A stretch of DNA of 36,034 bases from assembly GCA_016927185.1 (NCBI GenBank), contig JAFGND010000060.1, positions 1-36,034 on the forward strand, given 5' to 3'. Positions 1 through 8,197 of this stretch are shown one piece after another. Numbering within the stretch: position 1 is the first letter of the stretch; the number at the start of each line of letters is the position of its first letter. Source of the stretch: Candidatus Coatesiibacteriota bacterium (GTDB taxonomy: Bacteria; JAFGND01). A model generated the notes under the pieces. The model was not told where the DNA came from. It saw nothing but the letters and a program-made list of their open reading frames with translations, and made no database searches. The position numbers and the translations under genes are program-made.

Positions 1-29
1 AGAATAAAAAATCCTTGACAATCTATTTC

Positions 30-41
30 TTTTTTTTTTTT
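30..41 (+). repeat. T12 homopolymer in the leader of the T9SS-type protein
   Basis: Twelve consecutive T residues occupy 30-41, between a TTGACA hexamer (15-20) and a TTGACC hexamer (40-45), about 105 bases upstream of the start codon at 146. No hairpin precedes the tract, so it does not look like a terminator. Position relative to the promoter is uncertain because neither hexamer has a well-spaced TATAAT-like partner. Confidence 0.5.
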
Positions 42-145
42 GACCATATGGAAAAAATGAGAAGTTATGTATTATTAAATTTCAAAAAAGTGTTAGAAAT
101 GCTGAATACATAAGGATTTATGAAGATTAATTAAGGAGGTCCAAA

Positions 146-1192
146 ATGAAAAGCATTACAATTTTAATATTGCTGGGATTAATATCTTCTCTATTCTCAG
201 CACCTGGGGATTTTCTGGGAACTGTTCATGAGTTTGATAAAAATCAATATATGAGAGGTTTAGGACTAAGTTTAGAAGATTCTGTAGCTTTTGTAAATGA
301 TAGAAGCGAAAGATATATTTATGTTTATGACTGCTTTTACTGGCAGGGTGAAAAAAGTTATCTCTTTGGTCAAGATGGTACAATAAGATCTCTGGATGTA
401 TATATTCCATTAAAGGATTTAGCTCTTAGTGGAGGAGATACTGAGAAAATATACATTTGTGACTATTCATCAGAAAATCTGAATATCAAGAAAGCATTTA
501 CACCTCCTCTTCATCCTGCTAATATAGCATATATACAAACACTTGCAGAAGATTCAGTTTATCTAAGAGTAGGAGAATACAGAGGGAAAACAATAATGAG
601 ATTTTCCTTACCCAATTATGATTTCAAGGACAGTCAGGTGAGTGATATAATCAATAATTATGAATACTCATCTTTCTGTGGTCTTACTTATGATATTAAA
701 ACGAATTATTTGATTGCAGTTGTTTATCAGCATGATGGATCTAATTTCAAGGGATTGGATTTGTTTGCACTTGATCCAGTAACATTAGCAAGGATTCATC
801 ATGTTCCATTAATGTGGGCAGGCAGTTACATTTATGATTTAAGGTATGTACCTGACTATCCAGTTTATGGAAGGTGCTACCTTGCTACTTATTATGATGT
901 AACTAAAAGTTGTAGCACGATAATAGCAATAGAAGCATTTGAAGGAGAAGGTTTCAAAGAGAACAACTCCTCTTCCTCCCTTCCCTCTCCCTCCTTCTCC
1001 ATCTCCCCCAACCCATTCTCAAACCGCTTGTCACTCTCCCTGCCTTTATCAGGAGCAATCTATTCCCTGACTGGTCAGCTGATTATGAAATTAGATAAAG
1101 GCAAGCACTCTATTGACACAAGCAAATGGAAACAGGGAGTTTATATTGTTAAGTCAGGGAAAGAAACTAAGAGGATAGTGAAAATAAACTGA
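146..1192 (+). CDS. Secreted protein with T9SS type A C-terminal sorting domain
   Basis: A 348-residue protein with an N-terminal signal peptide (hydrophobic residues about 4-19, cleavage after a Ser-Ala region). The body, about residues 20-270, is rich in beta-strand-like, aromatic segments and has no recognised domain; a beta-propeller-like fold is possible. The last ~65 residues hold the pattern of a type IX secretion (por) sorting module: SPNPFSN, a short strand region, YSLTGQ, WKQGVYIV and a basic end KRIVKIN. The protein is therefore predicted to cross the outer membrane and be secreted or surface-attached. The ATG has a strong Shine-Dalgarno AAGGAGGT at 133-140. The linker before the sorting domain (about residues 275-290) is Ser/Pro-rich and encoded by a pyrimidine tract unlike the rest of the gene. 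The function of the body is unknown. Confidence 0.85.
   Translation: MKSITILILLGLISSLFSAPGDFLGTVHEFDKNQYMRGLGLSLEDSVAFVNDRSERYIYVYDCFYWQGEKSYLFGQDGTIRSLDVYIPLKDLALSGGDTEKIYICDYSSENLNIKKAFTPPLHPANIAYIQTLAEDSVYLRVGEYRGKTIMRFSLPNYDFKDSQVSDIINNYEYSSFCGLTYDIKTNYLIAVVYQHDGSNFKGLDLFALDPVTLARIHHVPLMWAGSYIYDLRYVPDYPVYGRCYLATYYDVTKSCSTIIAIEAFEGEGFKENNSSSSLPSPSFSISPNPFSNRLSLSLPLSGAIYSLTGQLIMKLDKGKHSIDTSKWKQGVYIVKSGKETKRIVKIN
967..1009 (+). repeat. Homopyrimidine (CT) tract inside coding sequence
   Basis: Positions 967-1000 are 34 uninterrupted pyrimidines, and 42 of the 43 bases from 967 to 1009 are C or T. The tract encodes the Ser/Pro/Leu linker joining the body of the secreted protein to its T9SS-type sorting domain. 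It is C-rich and uses TCC, CCC and CTC codons that are uncommon in the AT-rich surroundings. Confidence 0.9.
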
Positions 1193-1215
1193 AGATTAAC
1201 TGAATTAAAATATTC

Positions 1216-1249
1216 AAAGCAGAAGTTTTCCAAAGAAGCTTCTGCTTTT
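1216..1249. terminator. Bidirectional hairpin terminator between convergent genes
   Basis: A perfect 10-bp stem (1216-1225 with 1239-1248) and a 13-nt loop lie in the 68-bp gap between the stop of the T9SS-type gene (+, 1192) and the stop of the RND gene (-, 1261). The T-tract is short on the plus strand, and on the minus strand the hairpin is followed by an A/T-rich run. It probably ends both transcripts. Confidence 0.7.
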
Positions 1250-1260
1250 CAAATGAACTA

Positions 1261-4200
1261 TTATTTCTCGGTCTTGCAGACTATTTCCCGATGTGTAAGT
1301 TGATAATATGCTGGAATAAGATATAATGTCATTATAGTGCTTATTATCAAACCACCAATACTTACTATTGCCATTGACATTCTGAATTCACCAGCAGCAC
1401 CATAGCCCAGCGCAAGAGGTAACATGCTCACTACTGTTGCTGCATTAGACATGATTATAGGGCGCAATCTTACAGGGCATGCTTTTATTAATGCTGTATA
1501 AGCAGTCTTGCATTCTCCTTCACGCAACAACTGATTTGTGTAATCCAGTAGCAGTATGGCATTATTTACGACAATTCCAAGAAGCATTATCATAGCCATT
1601 ATTGACAGGATGTTTATTGTCTGTCCGGTCAGGAACAATGCAAGGAAGATGCCAATGAGTGCAAACAGGAATGTAAACATTATTATTAATGGCTGGATGA
1701 AGGATTCAAGAATTGCAGCAAGTGTCATATAAGTAAGGATAATGGCAAGGAAAAGTGAGACATACAAATCACCAAAAGATTCCTTCATTATTTCACCCAT
1801 ACCCCCGAATTTTATCTTGTAACCTGCAGGAAGATTTAACTTGGGGAACTCCATTCCAATCTCATTCATTGCGTCTCCCATGGATATACCTGTAAGGTTG
1901 GCAGAGACTTTAATAAGTTTCTGTCTGTCTTTTCTTGTTATCTGGCTGGGACCTTCGGAAATGCTGATATTTGCAACTTCAGATAATGAAATGCTTCCAT
2001 CCTCTACAGGAATTCTCAGTTTAGAGACCTCTTCAACTGATTTCCTGTCCGCAAAAGTCAGCCTTACAACTATGTCATATTCCTTTTCGCCCATGCGGTA
2101 TTTGGCTATAGTATAACCATTTATATATGTTCTCACTAACTGTGCAACCTGTGCAGTACTCAATCCATAATAAGCACATCTTTTTCTGTCGGGAACTATA
2201 AGTATTTCAGGTTTGCCTGTTCTCCAGTTAGTGTCTATATCAACTATTCCCGGGATTTTCTTGGCAAGTTTTATAAGCTCGTATGCAAAGTTATTTAGCT
2301 TGTTGATATCATCTCCTGTTAGCTCAATCTCCAGATCCTTGTCATGACCTCCTCCACCCATGGATTGAGTCTTTAAAAGATAGATCTTTACTCCAGGAAT
2401 TACTGCCAGTTCTTCACGCAGCTTGTCCATTATCTTAAATGTTGATAGATTATTCCTTTCTTTCAAAGGTTTTAGCTTCACATTAATATTGGCAAGATTT
2501 GTTGCTTCATCCTGCTGCATCTCTCCAACAACACTATAGGCACTTTCCACTTCAGGTTTCTTGAGCAGGATGTTTTCTACTTTAGTTGTAATTGCTGAAG
2601 TTTCATCAATATTAGCTCCCAAAGGAAGCTCCATATTTACATTGAAATATCCTTCATCTGTTGAAGGTACGAATTCAGAACCAATGTGTTTCAAGAGAAA
2701 GAAGGAAAGCAGTAATGCAACAAAACCGGATGATATTGAAATAGCCTTGTGATGAAGAACCCAGCTCAAAGATGACGCATAGGATCTCTCTAATCTGCTG
2801 TAAAACTTATCAAATCCATCGAAGAATTTTTTCAATGGGCTTTCAAATGCTTTTTTCTTCTTGTATACTATTGAAGCAAGCATTGGAACCAATGTAAATG
2901 AAATGATCAGTGAAACAAAGGTTGCAAATACAACTGTCAAGCCGAATTGCCTGAATATCTGTCCAATTATTCCTGACATAAGTCCAATAGGGAAGAAAAC
3001 AACAACATTAGTCAGGGTTGAGGCAATGACTGCTACAGCTATCTCGGCTGTTCCCTTGTCAGCAGCATTTTCTGAAGATTCCCCGCTATCGAAATGAATC
3101 TGGATAACTTCAAGAACTACAATCGAGTTTGTAACCAGAACTCCTATGTTTATAGCTAATGCCATCAAGGTCATCATGTTTATGGAGAAGTTTGCAAAAT
3201 AAAGCAAAGTGAAAGTTGAGATAACAGAAATAGGCATGCTTATTGCTGCTATCAGTGTTCCTCTCCATGAGTGAAGGAATATGTACAGTAGAATAGCAGT
3301 AAGAATTATCCCTGTGAGCAGGTTAGAAATAACTTCATCAATAGCATCGCTTATGAATTTGCTGTAATCACGGATTATATCTACTGATGTTCCCTGGGGG
3401 ATCTCCTTTTTCATTTCTTCAATAACCTTCTTGGTATCATTTCCAACCTGGACTGAATTGCCATCACTTCTCTTTTCAACTGACAATCCGATTATATTCT
3501 TTCCCTGATACTTAGCTTGCTTTCTGATTTCTTCAAGCGTGTCTTCCACTTTTGCTATCTGATAAAGTGATAGTATTCCATTCTGTGTTGATAACTTGAG
3601 TTCCCTTATCTCATCAACTGATTTAAATTCACCATCAACTCTTATTGTATACTCATTTTTCTCTTCAGTTATATATCCTCCTGGGATTTTAAGGGATTGT
3701 GAACCTACCAAAGCTGCAATCTGCATAATTGAAAGATCATAGTAATCAAGAGTCTTCTTGTCCACAAGGATCTCTATTCTCTTTACTCTTGTTCCAAAAG
3801 AAGATACCTGACCAACGCCCTGTATCTGGGTTAACCTGTTGGCAATCTTGTCTTCAGCGAATACCCTTGCTTCATTAGCTTCCATGTTTGTGGCAACAAC
3901 AAGTTCTACAACCTTGCCAGCTCCGAACTGGATTTTCATTACAGCAGGAGCTTTTGCATCCTCTGGGAGAGTTGATTTCAATGGATCAACCTTGTCCTTG
4001 ACATCAAGTGCTGCCTGATCCACATCTATGCCAACTTCAAATCTTATTATTACAACAGAATAGCTGTCACCTGATATTGACTCGACATATTTCACACCTG
4101 CAATACTGCTGACGGCATCCTCAATCGGTTTCGTAACTGAGGTTTCAATATCCTGTGGTCCAGCTCCAGGATAAATTGTCTGAATCGTAACGACAGGGAA

Positions 4201-4323
4201 ATCTACTGGAGGCATCAAGTCAATGGGGAGCTTGATATATGTAAAAATTCCAAATACTACCAGTGACATTATTACCATGGTAGCAAGGACAGGTCTTCTT
4301 ATCGAAATTTTTGACAAAATCAT
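1261..4323 (-). CDS. RND (HAE1-type) efflux transporter, inner-membrane pump
   Basis: A full-length 1020-residue RND pump of the AcrB/MexB type, the inner-membrane engine of a tripartite drug or solute exporter. It shows the two-fold RND layout: TM1 near residues 10-30, a large periplasmic porter loop, a TM2-6 block around 330-470, a second TM near 520-545, a second loop, and a TM8-12 block around 850-1010. TM10 carries the GIVVNNAILLLDY motif (N920, N921), which replaces the AcrB lysine as is usual in this subfamily. TM4 reads GVLVTNSIVVLE, with Thr398 and Asn399 where AcrB has Asp407 and Asp408. The start follows the adaptor stop by 2 bp with an AAAAGGG ribosome site. It is the last gene of tetR-tolC-adaptor-pump. 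The substrate cannot be told from sequence. Confidence 0.95.
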   Translation of the reverse strand: MILSKISIRRPVLATMVIMSLVVFGIFTYIKLPIDLMPPVDFPVVTIQTIYPGAGPQDIETSVTKPIEDAVSSIAGVKYVESISGDSYSVVIIRFEVGIDVDQAALDVKDKVDPLKSTLPEDAKAPAVMKIQFGAGKVVELVVATNMEANEARVFAEDKIANRLTQIQGVGQVSSFGTRVKRIEILVDKKTLDYYDLSIMQIAALVGSQSLKIPGGYITEEKNEYTIRVDGEFKSVDEIRELKLSTQNGILSLYQIAKVEDTLEEIRKQAKYQGKNIIGLSVEKRSDGNSVQVGNDTKKVIEEMKKEIPQGTSVDIIRDYSKFISDAIDEVISNLLTGIILTAILLYIFLHSWRGTLIAAISMPISVISTFTLLYFANFSINMMTLMALAINIGVLVTNSIVVLEVIQIHFDSGESSENAADKGTAEIAVAVIASTLTNVVVFFPIGLMSGIIGQIFRQFGLTVVFATFVSLIISFTLVPMLASIVYKKKKAFESPLKKFFDGFDKFYSRLERSYASSLSWVLHHKAISISSGFVALLLSFFLLKHIGSEFVPSTDEGYFNVNMELPLGANIDETSAITTKVENILLKKPEVESAYSVVGEMQQDEATNLANINVKLKPLKERNNLSTFKIMDKLREELAVIPGVKIYLLKTQSMGGGGHDKDLEIELTGDDINKLNNFAYELIKLAKKIPGIVDIDTNWRTGKPEILIVPDRKRCAYYGLSTAQVAQLVRTYINGYTIAKYRMGEKEYDIVVRLTFADRKSVEEVSKLRIPVEDGSISLSEVANISISEGPSQITRKDRQKLIKVSANLTGISMGDAMNEIGMEFPKLNLPAGYKIKFGGMGEIMKESFGDLYVSLFLAIILTYMTLAAILESFIQPLIIMFTFLFALIGIFLALFLTGQTINILSIMAMIMLLGIVVNNAILLLDYTNQLLREGECKTAYTALIKACPVRLRPIIMSNAATVVSMLPLALGYGAAGEFRMSMAIVSIGGLIISTIMTLYLIPAYYQLTHREIVCKTEK

Positions 4324-4325
4324 AT

Positions 4326-5384
4326 TTATTTACCCTTTTCTGAAGGCTGTTCAACTACTTTTACTTTAGCTCCATCATATAGTGTGTGCTGTCCTTTTGC
4401 TATAATAGTGGCATCAGGGGAAAGATTGAGAATTTGCTGGTTCTTTTCATCTGAAATTCCTAACTCAGCTTTTAGAGCTTTTACCTTTCCATTCTCCAGT
4501 ATATATATAATATAGTTTCCTCTGTCTTTCAGTATGATATCTTTGGGTACAACAACAGCATTTTTCTCCTCATTTACAACTATCTTGACTTTTGCCATGT
4601 ATCCCAGCCTCAGTTCGTCATTAGTATTTGCTGCTTTTATATATATCTTGTATTGTTTGTCCTTGGAATCAACCGATTGGTTAATCTGGTATATCTCTCC
4701 CATGAATTTTTTCCCTGGAAGAGCATTGGTAGTAATTTCTGCAGACTGGGATATTTTCAACTTTGCTGCTTCCATTTCTCCCACCTTGATCTCTACTCTT
4801 ATAGAGTCTGTTCTTCCTATAACCGCTGCAATATTCATAGGGCTTGCCAGATCTCCCTGATTAAGGAAAAGGCTTATAACCTTGCCATTTATGGGGCTTT
4901 CAATTCGCATCATTTTAGAAGCATTTGCTGTCTGAGCGGAAGCATTTTCCAGTGCATATTTTGCCTGATCCAGCTGCATGTCAGTAGCTGCTCCATCCCT
5001 GTGCAGTCTCATTATTCTCATGAAATTGACTGCTGCATACCTGTGTCCTGCTTGTGCAACATTAAGCATTGTTTGAGGATTATATCTCAAACTGTAAAGA
5101 GTCTGTCCCGCTCTTACATTCTGACCAACCTTAACATGCACCTTGCTTACCTTTTCGGCAAGAAAACCGTATATATCAGCATGAAGCAGTCCCTTTACAG
5201 GGCCTAAGTATTCATGTTCCTCTTTTATGGAAATAGTCTTTGCTTTAACAACCTCTACCGGATATCCCTGTTCTTCCTGTATTGCTGGAATGCTCTTGGG
5301 GACGTATTTTGCTCCCAGGGTACTTGCTTTCCAGACTACCAATACGACTAGAATTATCAGGAATAGTATCAGTATCTTTTTCAT
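4326..5384 (-). CDS. RND efflux periplasmic adaptor (membrane fusion protein)
   Basis: A 352-residue adaptor of the AcrA/MexA (HlyD-like) family linking the RND pump to the TolC-type channel. An N-terminal hydrophobic segment (residues 3-21) without a lipobox Cys suggests a membrane anchor or uncleaved signal. Then come a biotinyl-lipoyl half-motif (YGFLAEKVSKVHVKVGQNVRAG, about residues 72-93, shown here only as the start of the domain), a short helical hairpin (about 110-155), the second lipoyl half (SPINGKVISLFLNQGD), a beta-barrel, and a membrane-proximal domain. The hairpin is short for the family. The ribosome site AGGAAGGAA lies just upstream of ATG, and the tolC-like stop is 12 bp upstream. 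Confidence 0.92.
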   Translation of the reverse strand: MKKILILFLIILVVLVVWKASTLGAKYVPKSIPAIQEEQGYPVEVVKAKTISIKEEHEYLGPVKGLLHADIYGFLAEKVSKVHVKVGQNVRAGQTLYSLRYNPQTMLNVAQAGHRYAAVNFMRIMRLHRDGAATDMQLDQAKYALENASAQTANASKMMRIESPINGKVISLFLNQGDLASPMNIAAVIGRTDSIRVEIKVGEMEAAKLKISQSAEITTNALPGKKFMGEIYQINQSVDSKDKQYKIYIKAANTNDELRLGYMAKVKIVVNEEKNAVVVPKDIILKDRGNYIIYILENGKVKALKAELGISDEKNQQILNLSPDATIIAKGQHTLYDGAKVKVVEQPSEKGK

Positions 5385-5396
5385 CTCATTTCCTTC

Positions 5397-6740
5397 CTAT
5401 ATTTTTTTACCCATTGCATAATTCAATCTTAGCCATGCTATAGTATAATCATATAATCCTTGCAGATAAAGAGTTTTTGATTTCTCAAGAGCAAGCTCGC
5501 TATCAAAGTATTCTACCTGAGTAGATGCACCTGTTTTGTATCTGCTGGTTGCAATCTCTACACCCATTTCTGCTTCCTGTATTGTAGAAAAAAGACCTTT
5601 CAAGTTTTCTGCAGCAACAAGCAAAGCGTTATGATAACTTCTGACCTGCAGTTCAATTCCATCAATCAGCTGCTTCTTGCCAAGTTCTGCCTGATCCAGG
5701 TCATATCTTGCTTTCTTTGTTTCAGCGACTACTTTGAAACCTGAAAAAATGGGAATGCTCATTACAAGGGAAACATTCCAGTCATTTGTCCATGTATCTT
5801 TCTTGAAATTGAAGTCATATGCAGAATAATTGAAGTTTCCTACTGCAAAAAGCGATGGATAATGCCCTGCTTTTTGTATAGAAACAGCTCCTTCAAGTAT
5901 CTTGATCTGCTTGTCAAGCTGTTTAATCTCAGCTCTGTCCTTTTTTGCAGTATTTATGCATTCCTCTAAAGAAGGTACAGGATTGTCTTTGGGATTGTGC
6001 GGAAAATCCCCCTTGAGCTTCAATGGCTGGTCTGCAGGAAGTCTCAGCAATACAAGTAATGCCCTTTTTGCAAGATCTGCACCTGATCTTATGTTTTGAA
6101 CCTGGGGCTTGAGATTATTAACCTGAACCCTTGCTCTTAGTAAATCATATGAAGTTATAGCTCCTCCAGTTCTCAAAGATTGTACTTGTTCAAGATGCTG
6201 CAGTGCATTATCATAGCTTGATTCCATGAGGGCAGTCATTTTCTCTGCAAGTAATGCCTGATAAAATACTTCCTTGATTTTAAGCCTGATTTTAAGTTCT
6301 TCGCTTATTATTTGATCATCAACAATACTGGTATATATTTTTGATAACTTTATGGCAGTCCAGTCGCGTCCCCCAAGAAACAATGGTTGGGTTGCCGTAA
6401 GAGTTGCCTTGTAATTGTTCTCATCTCCCATTGGAATGTGAACATCAACAGGAGGAAGCAGACCTGTTGGAGTCTGTCCGAATGCTCCTGCCGGAAGATC
6501 AAAACTCGGAGCTTCATTAAGTCTGGTATAACTCAACTGTCCTGAGATAACTGGAAAAACTGTTGATTTCGCTAAATCAATATCTACCTTAGATTGCTTT
6601 AATTTCGTTCTCAATGTCTCTAATTCAAGGCTGTTTTTTATACCTATTTCAACGGCTTCGTCAACAGAAAGCTCTATCGATAGTAAAGTTGAAACAGTTG
6701 ATAAAACAATCAGCGCTATAATCAGCTTATTGCAAAACAA
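5397..6740 (-). CDS. TolC family outer-membrane efflux channel
   Basis: A 447-residue TolC/OprM-type protein. A signal peptide (hydrophobic residues 5-20) is followed by two OEP repeats, each of long amphipathic helices with beta-strand segments: the first repeat about residues 25-215, the second about 235-445. SVDEAVEIGIKNSLELE at the mature N-terminus is typical. The start codon is TTG; the choice is supported by a strong AAGGAGG six bases upstream and by the signal peptide starting there. It lies 16 bp after the tetR stop and 12 bp before the adaptor gene, so all three exporter parts are co-transcribed with their regulator. Confidence 0.93.
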   Translation of the reverse strand: MFCNKLIIALIVLSTVSTLLSIELSVDEAVEIGIKNSLELETLRTKLKQSKVDIDLAKSTVFPVISGQLSYTRLNEAPSFDLPAGAFGQTPTGLLPPVDVHIPMGDENNYKATLTATQPLFLGGRDWTAIKLSKIYTSIVDDQIISEELKIRLKIKEVFYQALLAEKMTALMESSYDNALQHLEQVQSLRTGGAITSYDLLRARVQVNNLKPQVQNIRSGADLAKRALLVLLRLPADQPLKLKGDFPHNPKDNPVPSLEECINTAKKDRAEIKQLDKQIKILEGAVSIQKAGHYPSLFAVGNFNYSAYDFNFKKDTWTNDWNVSLVMSIPIFSGFKVVAETKKARYDLDQAELGKKQLIDGIELQVRSYHNALLVAAENLKGLFSTIQEAEMGVEIATSRYKTGASTQVEYFDSELALEKSKTLYLQGLYDYTIAWLRLNYAMGKKI

Positions 6741-6756
6741 CTAAAACCTCCTTGGA

Positions 6757-7410
6757 TTAAGTAAAAAGCAGTAAATTCGGATTATTGTAAAGTCCGTCTA
6801 TGAAACATTTTATTGCCTGGAAAAATATGGATTCGAATTTCTGTGTTGGCACTACCCATAAAACTTCAGCAAACATCAATCCTCTTATAACAAGACTGAA
6901 GGCTTCGCTTACAAGATACGAATCTGTCTCTCTGAAAGTCCCATCCTCTATGCCTTTCTTTATTATAGAATTCAAATGCTCAGGCATTAGAAGGTTGAAT
7001 TTCCTGTTGATTCTCTGTATGATGCCATTAGATATCCCCTGATGCATGACATAAATATGGGCTTCCTGAAGGATCCTCTTTGATTCAGGTTTCAGGGATG
7101 TTACGTAATCAAGGCAAGCTCCTGCAAACTGTGAAAGCCTTTCATCAGCTCTCATATTGGTAGTAGATTCAATATGCTCAAGCAGATAGGTATTGAAATC
7201 AACAAGTGCTCTTTCAAGTATGCTAAGGAACAACTGCTCCTTGTTTTTGAAATAGAGATATATTGTTCCCTTGGAAAGTTCGCAACTATCTGCTATATCT
7301 TCCAGAGTGGTTTTTTGATATCCATTCTGGATAAAGAGTTTTTCTGCGGCAGACAGTATATCCTGTTTCCTTGCCATTTTTTCTTTCACTTTTCTCTCTT
7401 TTACTCCCAT
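6757..7410 (-). CDS. TetR/AcrR family transcriptional regulator of the efflux operon
   Basis: A TetR-family repressor, 217 residues from the chosen start. The N-terminal helix-turn-helix is plain: ILSAAEKLFIQNGYQKTT, then LEDIADSCELSKGTIYLYF and KNKEQLF. The C-terminal ligand-binding half is diverged, as usual. The ATG at 7410 is chosen over an in-frame ATG at 7452 because it has an AGGGA ribosome site six bases upstream, while 7452 has none and lies at the predicted transcription start. It is the first gene of the efflux operon, so autoregulation together with control of the pump is the likely arrangement. The inducer is unknown. Confidence 0.9.
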   Translation of the reverse strand: MGVKERKVKEKMARKQDILSAAEKLFIQNGYQKTTLEDIADSCELSKGTIYLYFKNKEQLFLSILERALVDFNTYLLEHIESTTNMRADERLSQFAGACLDYVTSLKPESKRILQEAHIYVMHQGISNGIIQRINRKFNLLMPEHLNSIIKKGIEDGTFRETDSYLVSEAFSLVIRGLMFAEVLWVVPTQKFESIFFQAIKCFIDGLYNNPNLLLFT

Positions 7411-7454
7411 GAGATATCCCTGCCTTTTGTGGATAACTTTACTTTGGTTCATTC

Positions 7455-7487
7455 ACTGAATAATAGTCAGTTTTCTGTCAAGAGCAA
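7455..7487 (-). promoter_or_regulatory. Predicted promoter and palindromic operator of the tetR-efflux operon
   Basis: Read on the minus strand, TTGCTC (7487-7482) and TATTAT (7465-7460) are separated by 16 bases, giving a plausible sigma-70 promoter with a start near 7453. A palindrome ACTGA-N7-TCAGT (7455-7471) is centred on the -10 element, a common location for a TetR-family operator. A TTGACA (7480-7475) also lies within the spacer. The pairing of operator and regulator is inference. Confidence 0.45.
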
Positions 7488-7608
7488 TCGAAAACCTTAT
7501 GAAAACTAACTTTGAAGGAAATAATAAGTCTTTGGAATAGATTAGGTTATGAACAAGTAAGTCAAAAAACCTTGCAAATTAACATGCTTATACTGATCAT
7601 GGTGAGTA

Positions 7609-8193
7609 ATGAAAGTGTTAATACCTCTTCTGCTCGTTTTTTCAGCTAATCTTGTTTTTTCATATAATACATATGAAGTCTATATTACTTTGAATGAGCA
7701 GAGATTATATCTTCTTGATGATGGAGAAGTAATATACAAAGCCAATATTTCTAGCGGAACAGACGGTTATCCTACACCACCTGGCAGGTATCATCTTGAG
7801 GGAAAGGAGAAAAGTCATTTCTCTTCGAAATTCGAAGTAATGATGCTTTACTGGATGCCTTTTAGTGGTGGTTATGGTATGCATGCCCTTGAGGGGAGAT
7901 CATATTTAAAAAGACTTGGAAGCCCCGCAAGTCATGGATGTGTACGCTTATCTCATGCTGATGCAGCTTTCTTATATAGCAAGCTTCCCATAGGAACACC
8001 AATAATTGTTTCCAATATTTTCAATCCACCACCTCCTGAAAATATAATTGTCTATTTTGGAAGATCGTGGGATATACCAAAGAATCAACTTTTCATTCAA
8101 AATCAGATCCTGTTTGCATTTCAGAAACCATTTTCCCATATAGACGAATTCTGGTATGATTTCTGGGGATGGAATTATGGTCAGGGGAGCTAG
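7609..8193 (+). CDS. Exported L,D-transpeptidase (YkuD domain)
   Basis: A 194-residue YkuD-type L,D-transpeptidase that would form 3-3 cross-links in peptidoglycan or attach proteins to it in the periplasm. A signal peptide occupies about residues 1-18. The YkuD domain begins with VYITLNEQRLYLLDDGEVIY and reaches the catalytic motif SHGCVRLSHADA with His109, Cys111 and Arg113 all present. The residues upstream (MPFSGGYGMHA) supply the second conserved histidine. The ribosome site is weak (GGTGAG only two bases from ATG). It is a single gene, divergent from the efflux operon and convergent with the ttcA-like gene, whose stop is 4 bp away. Confidence 0.92.
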   Translation: MKVLIPLLLVFSANLVFSYNTYEVYITLNEQRLYLLDDGEVIYKANISSGTDGYPTPPGRYHLEGKEKSHFSSKFEVMMLYWMPFSGGYGMHALEGRSYLKRLGSPASHGCVRLSHADAAFLYSKLPIGTPIIVSNIFNPPPPENIIVYFGRSWDIPKNQLFIQNQILFAFQKPFSHIDEFWYDFWGWNYGQGS

Positions 8194-8197
8194 ATTA

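Noticed and set aside
1-145. 3' end of an upstream gene or a terminator before position 146
   Set aside because: No frame with coding character reaches this stretch and no stem precedes the T run.
4653-5207. A 184-codon plus-strand frame opposite the efflux adaptor gene
   Set aside because: It is antisense to a full-length adaptor with clear domains, has Cys/His/Ser-rich unnatural composition and no ribosome site; it is a shadow frame.
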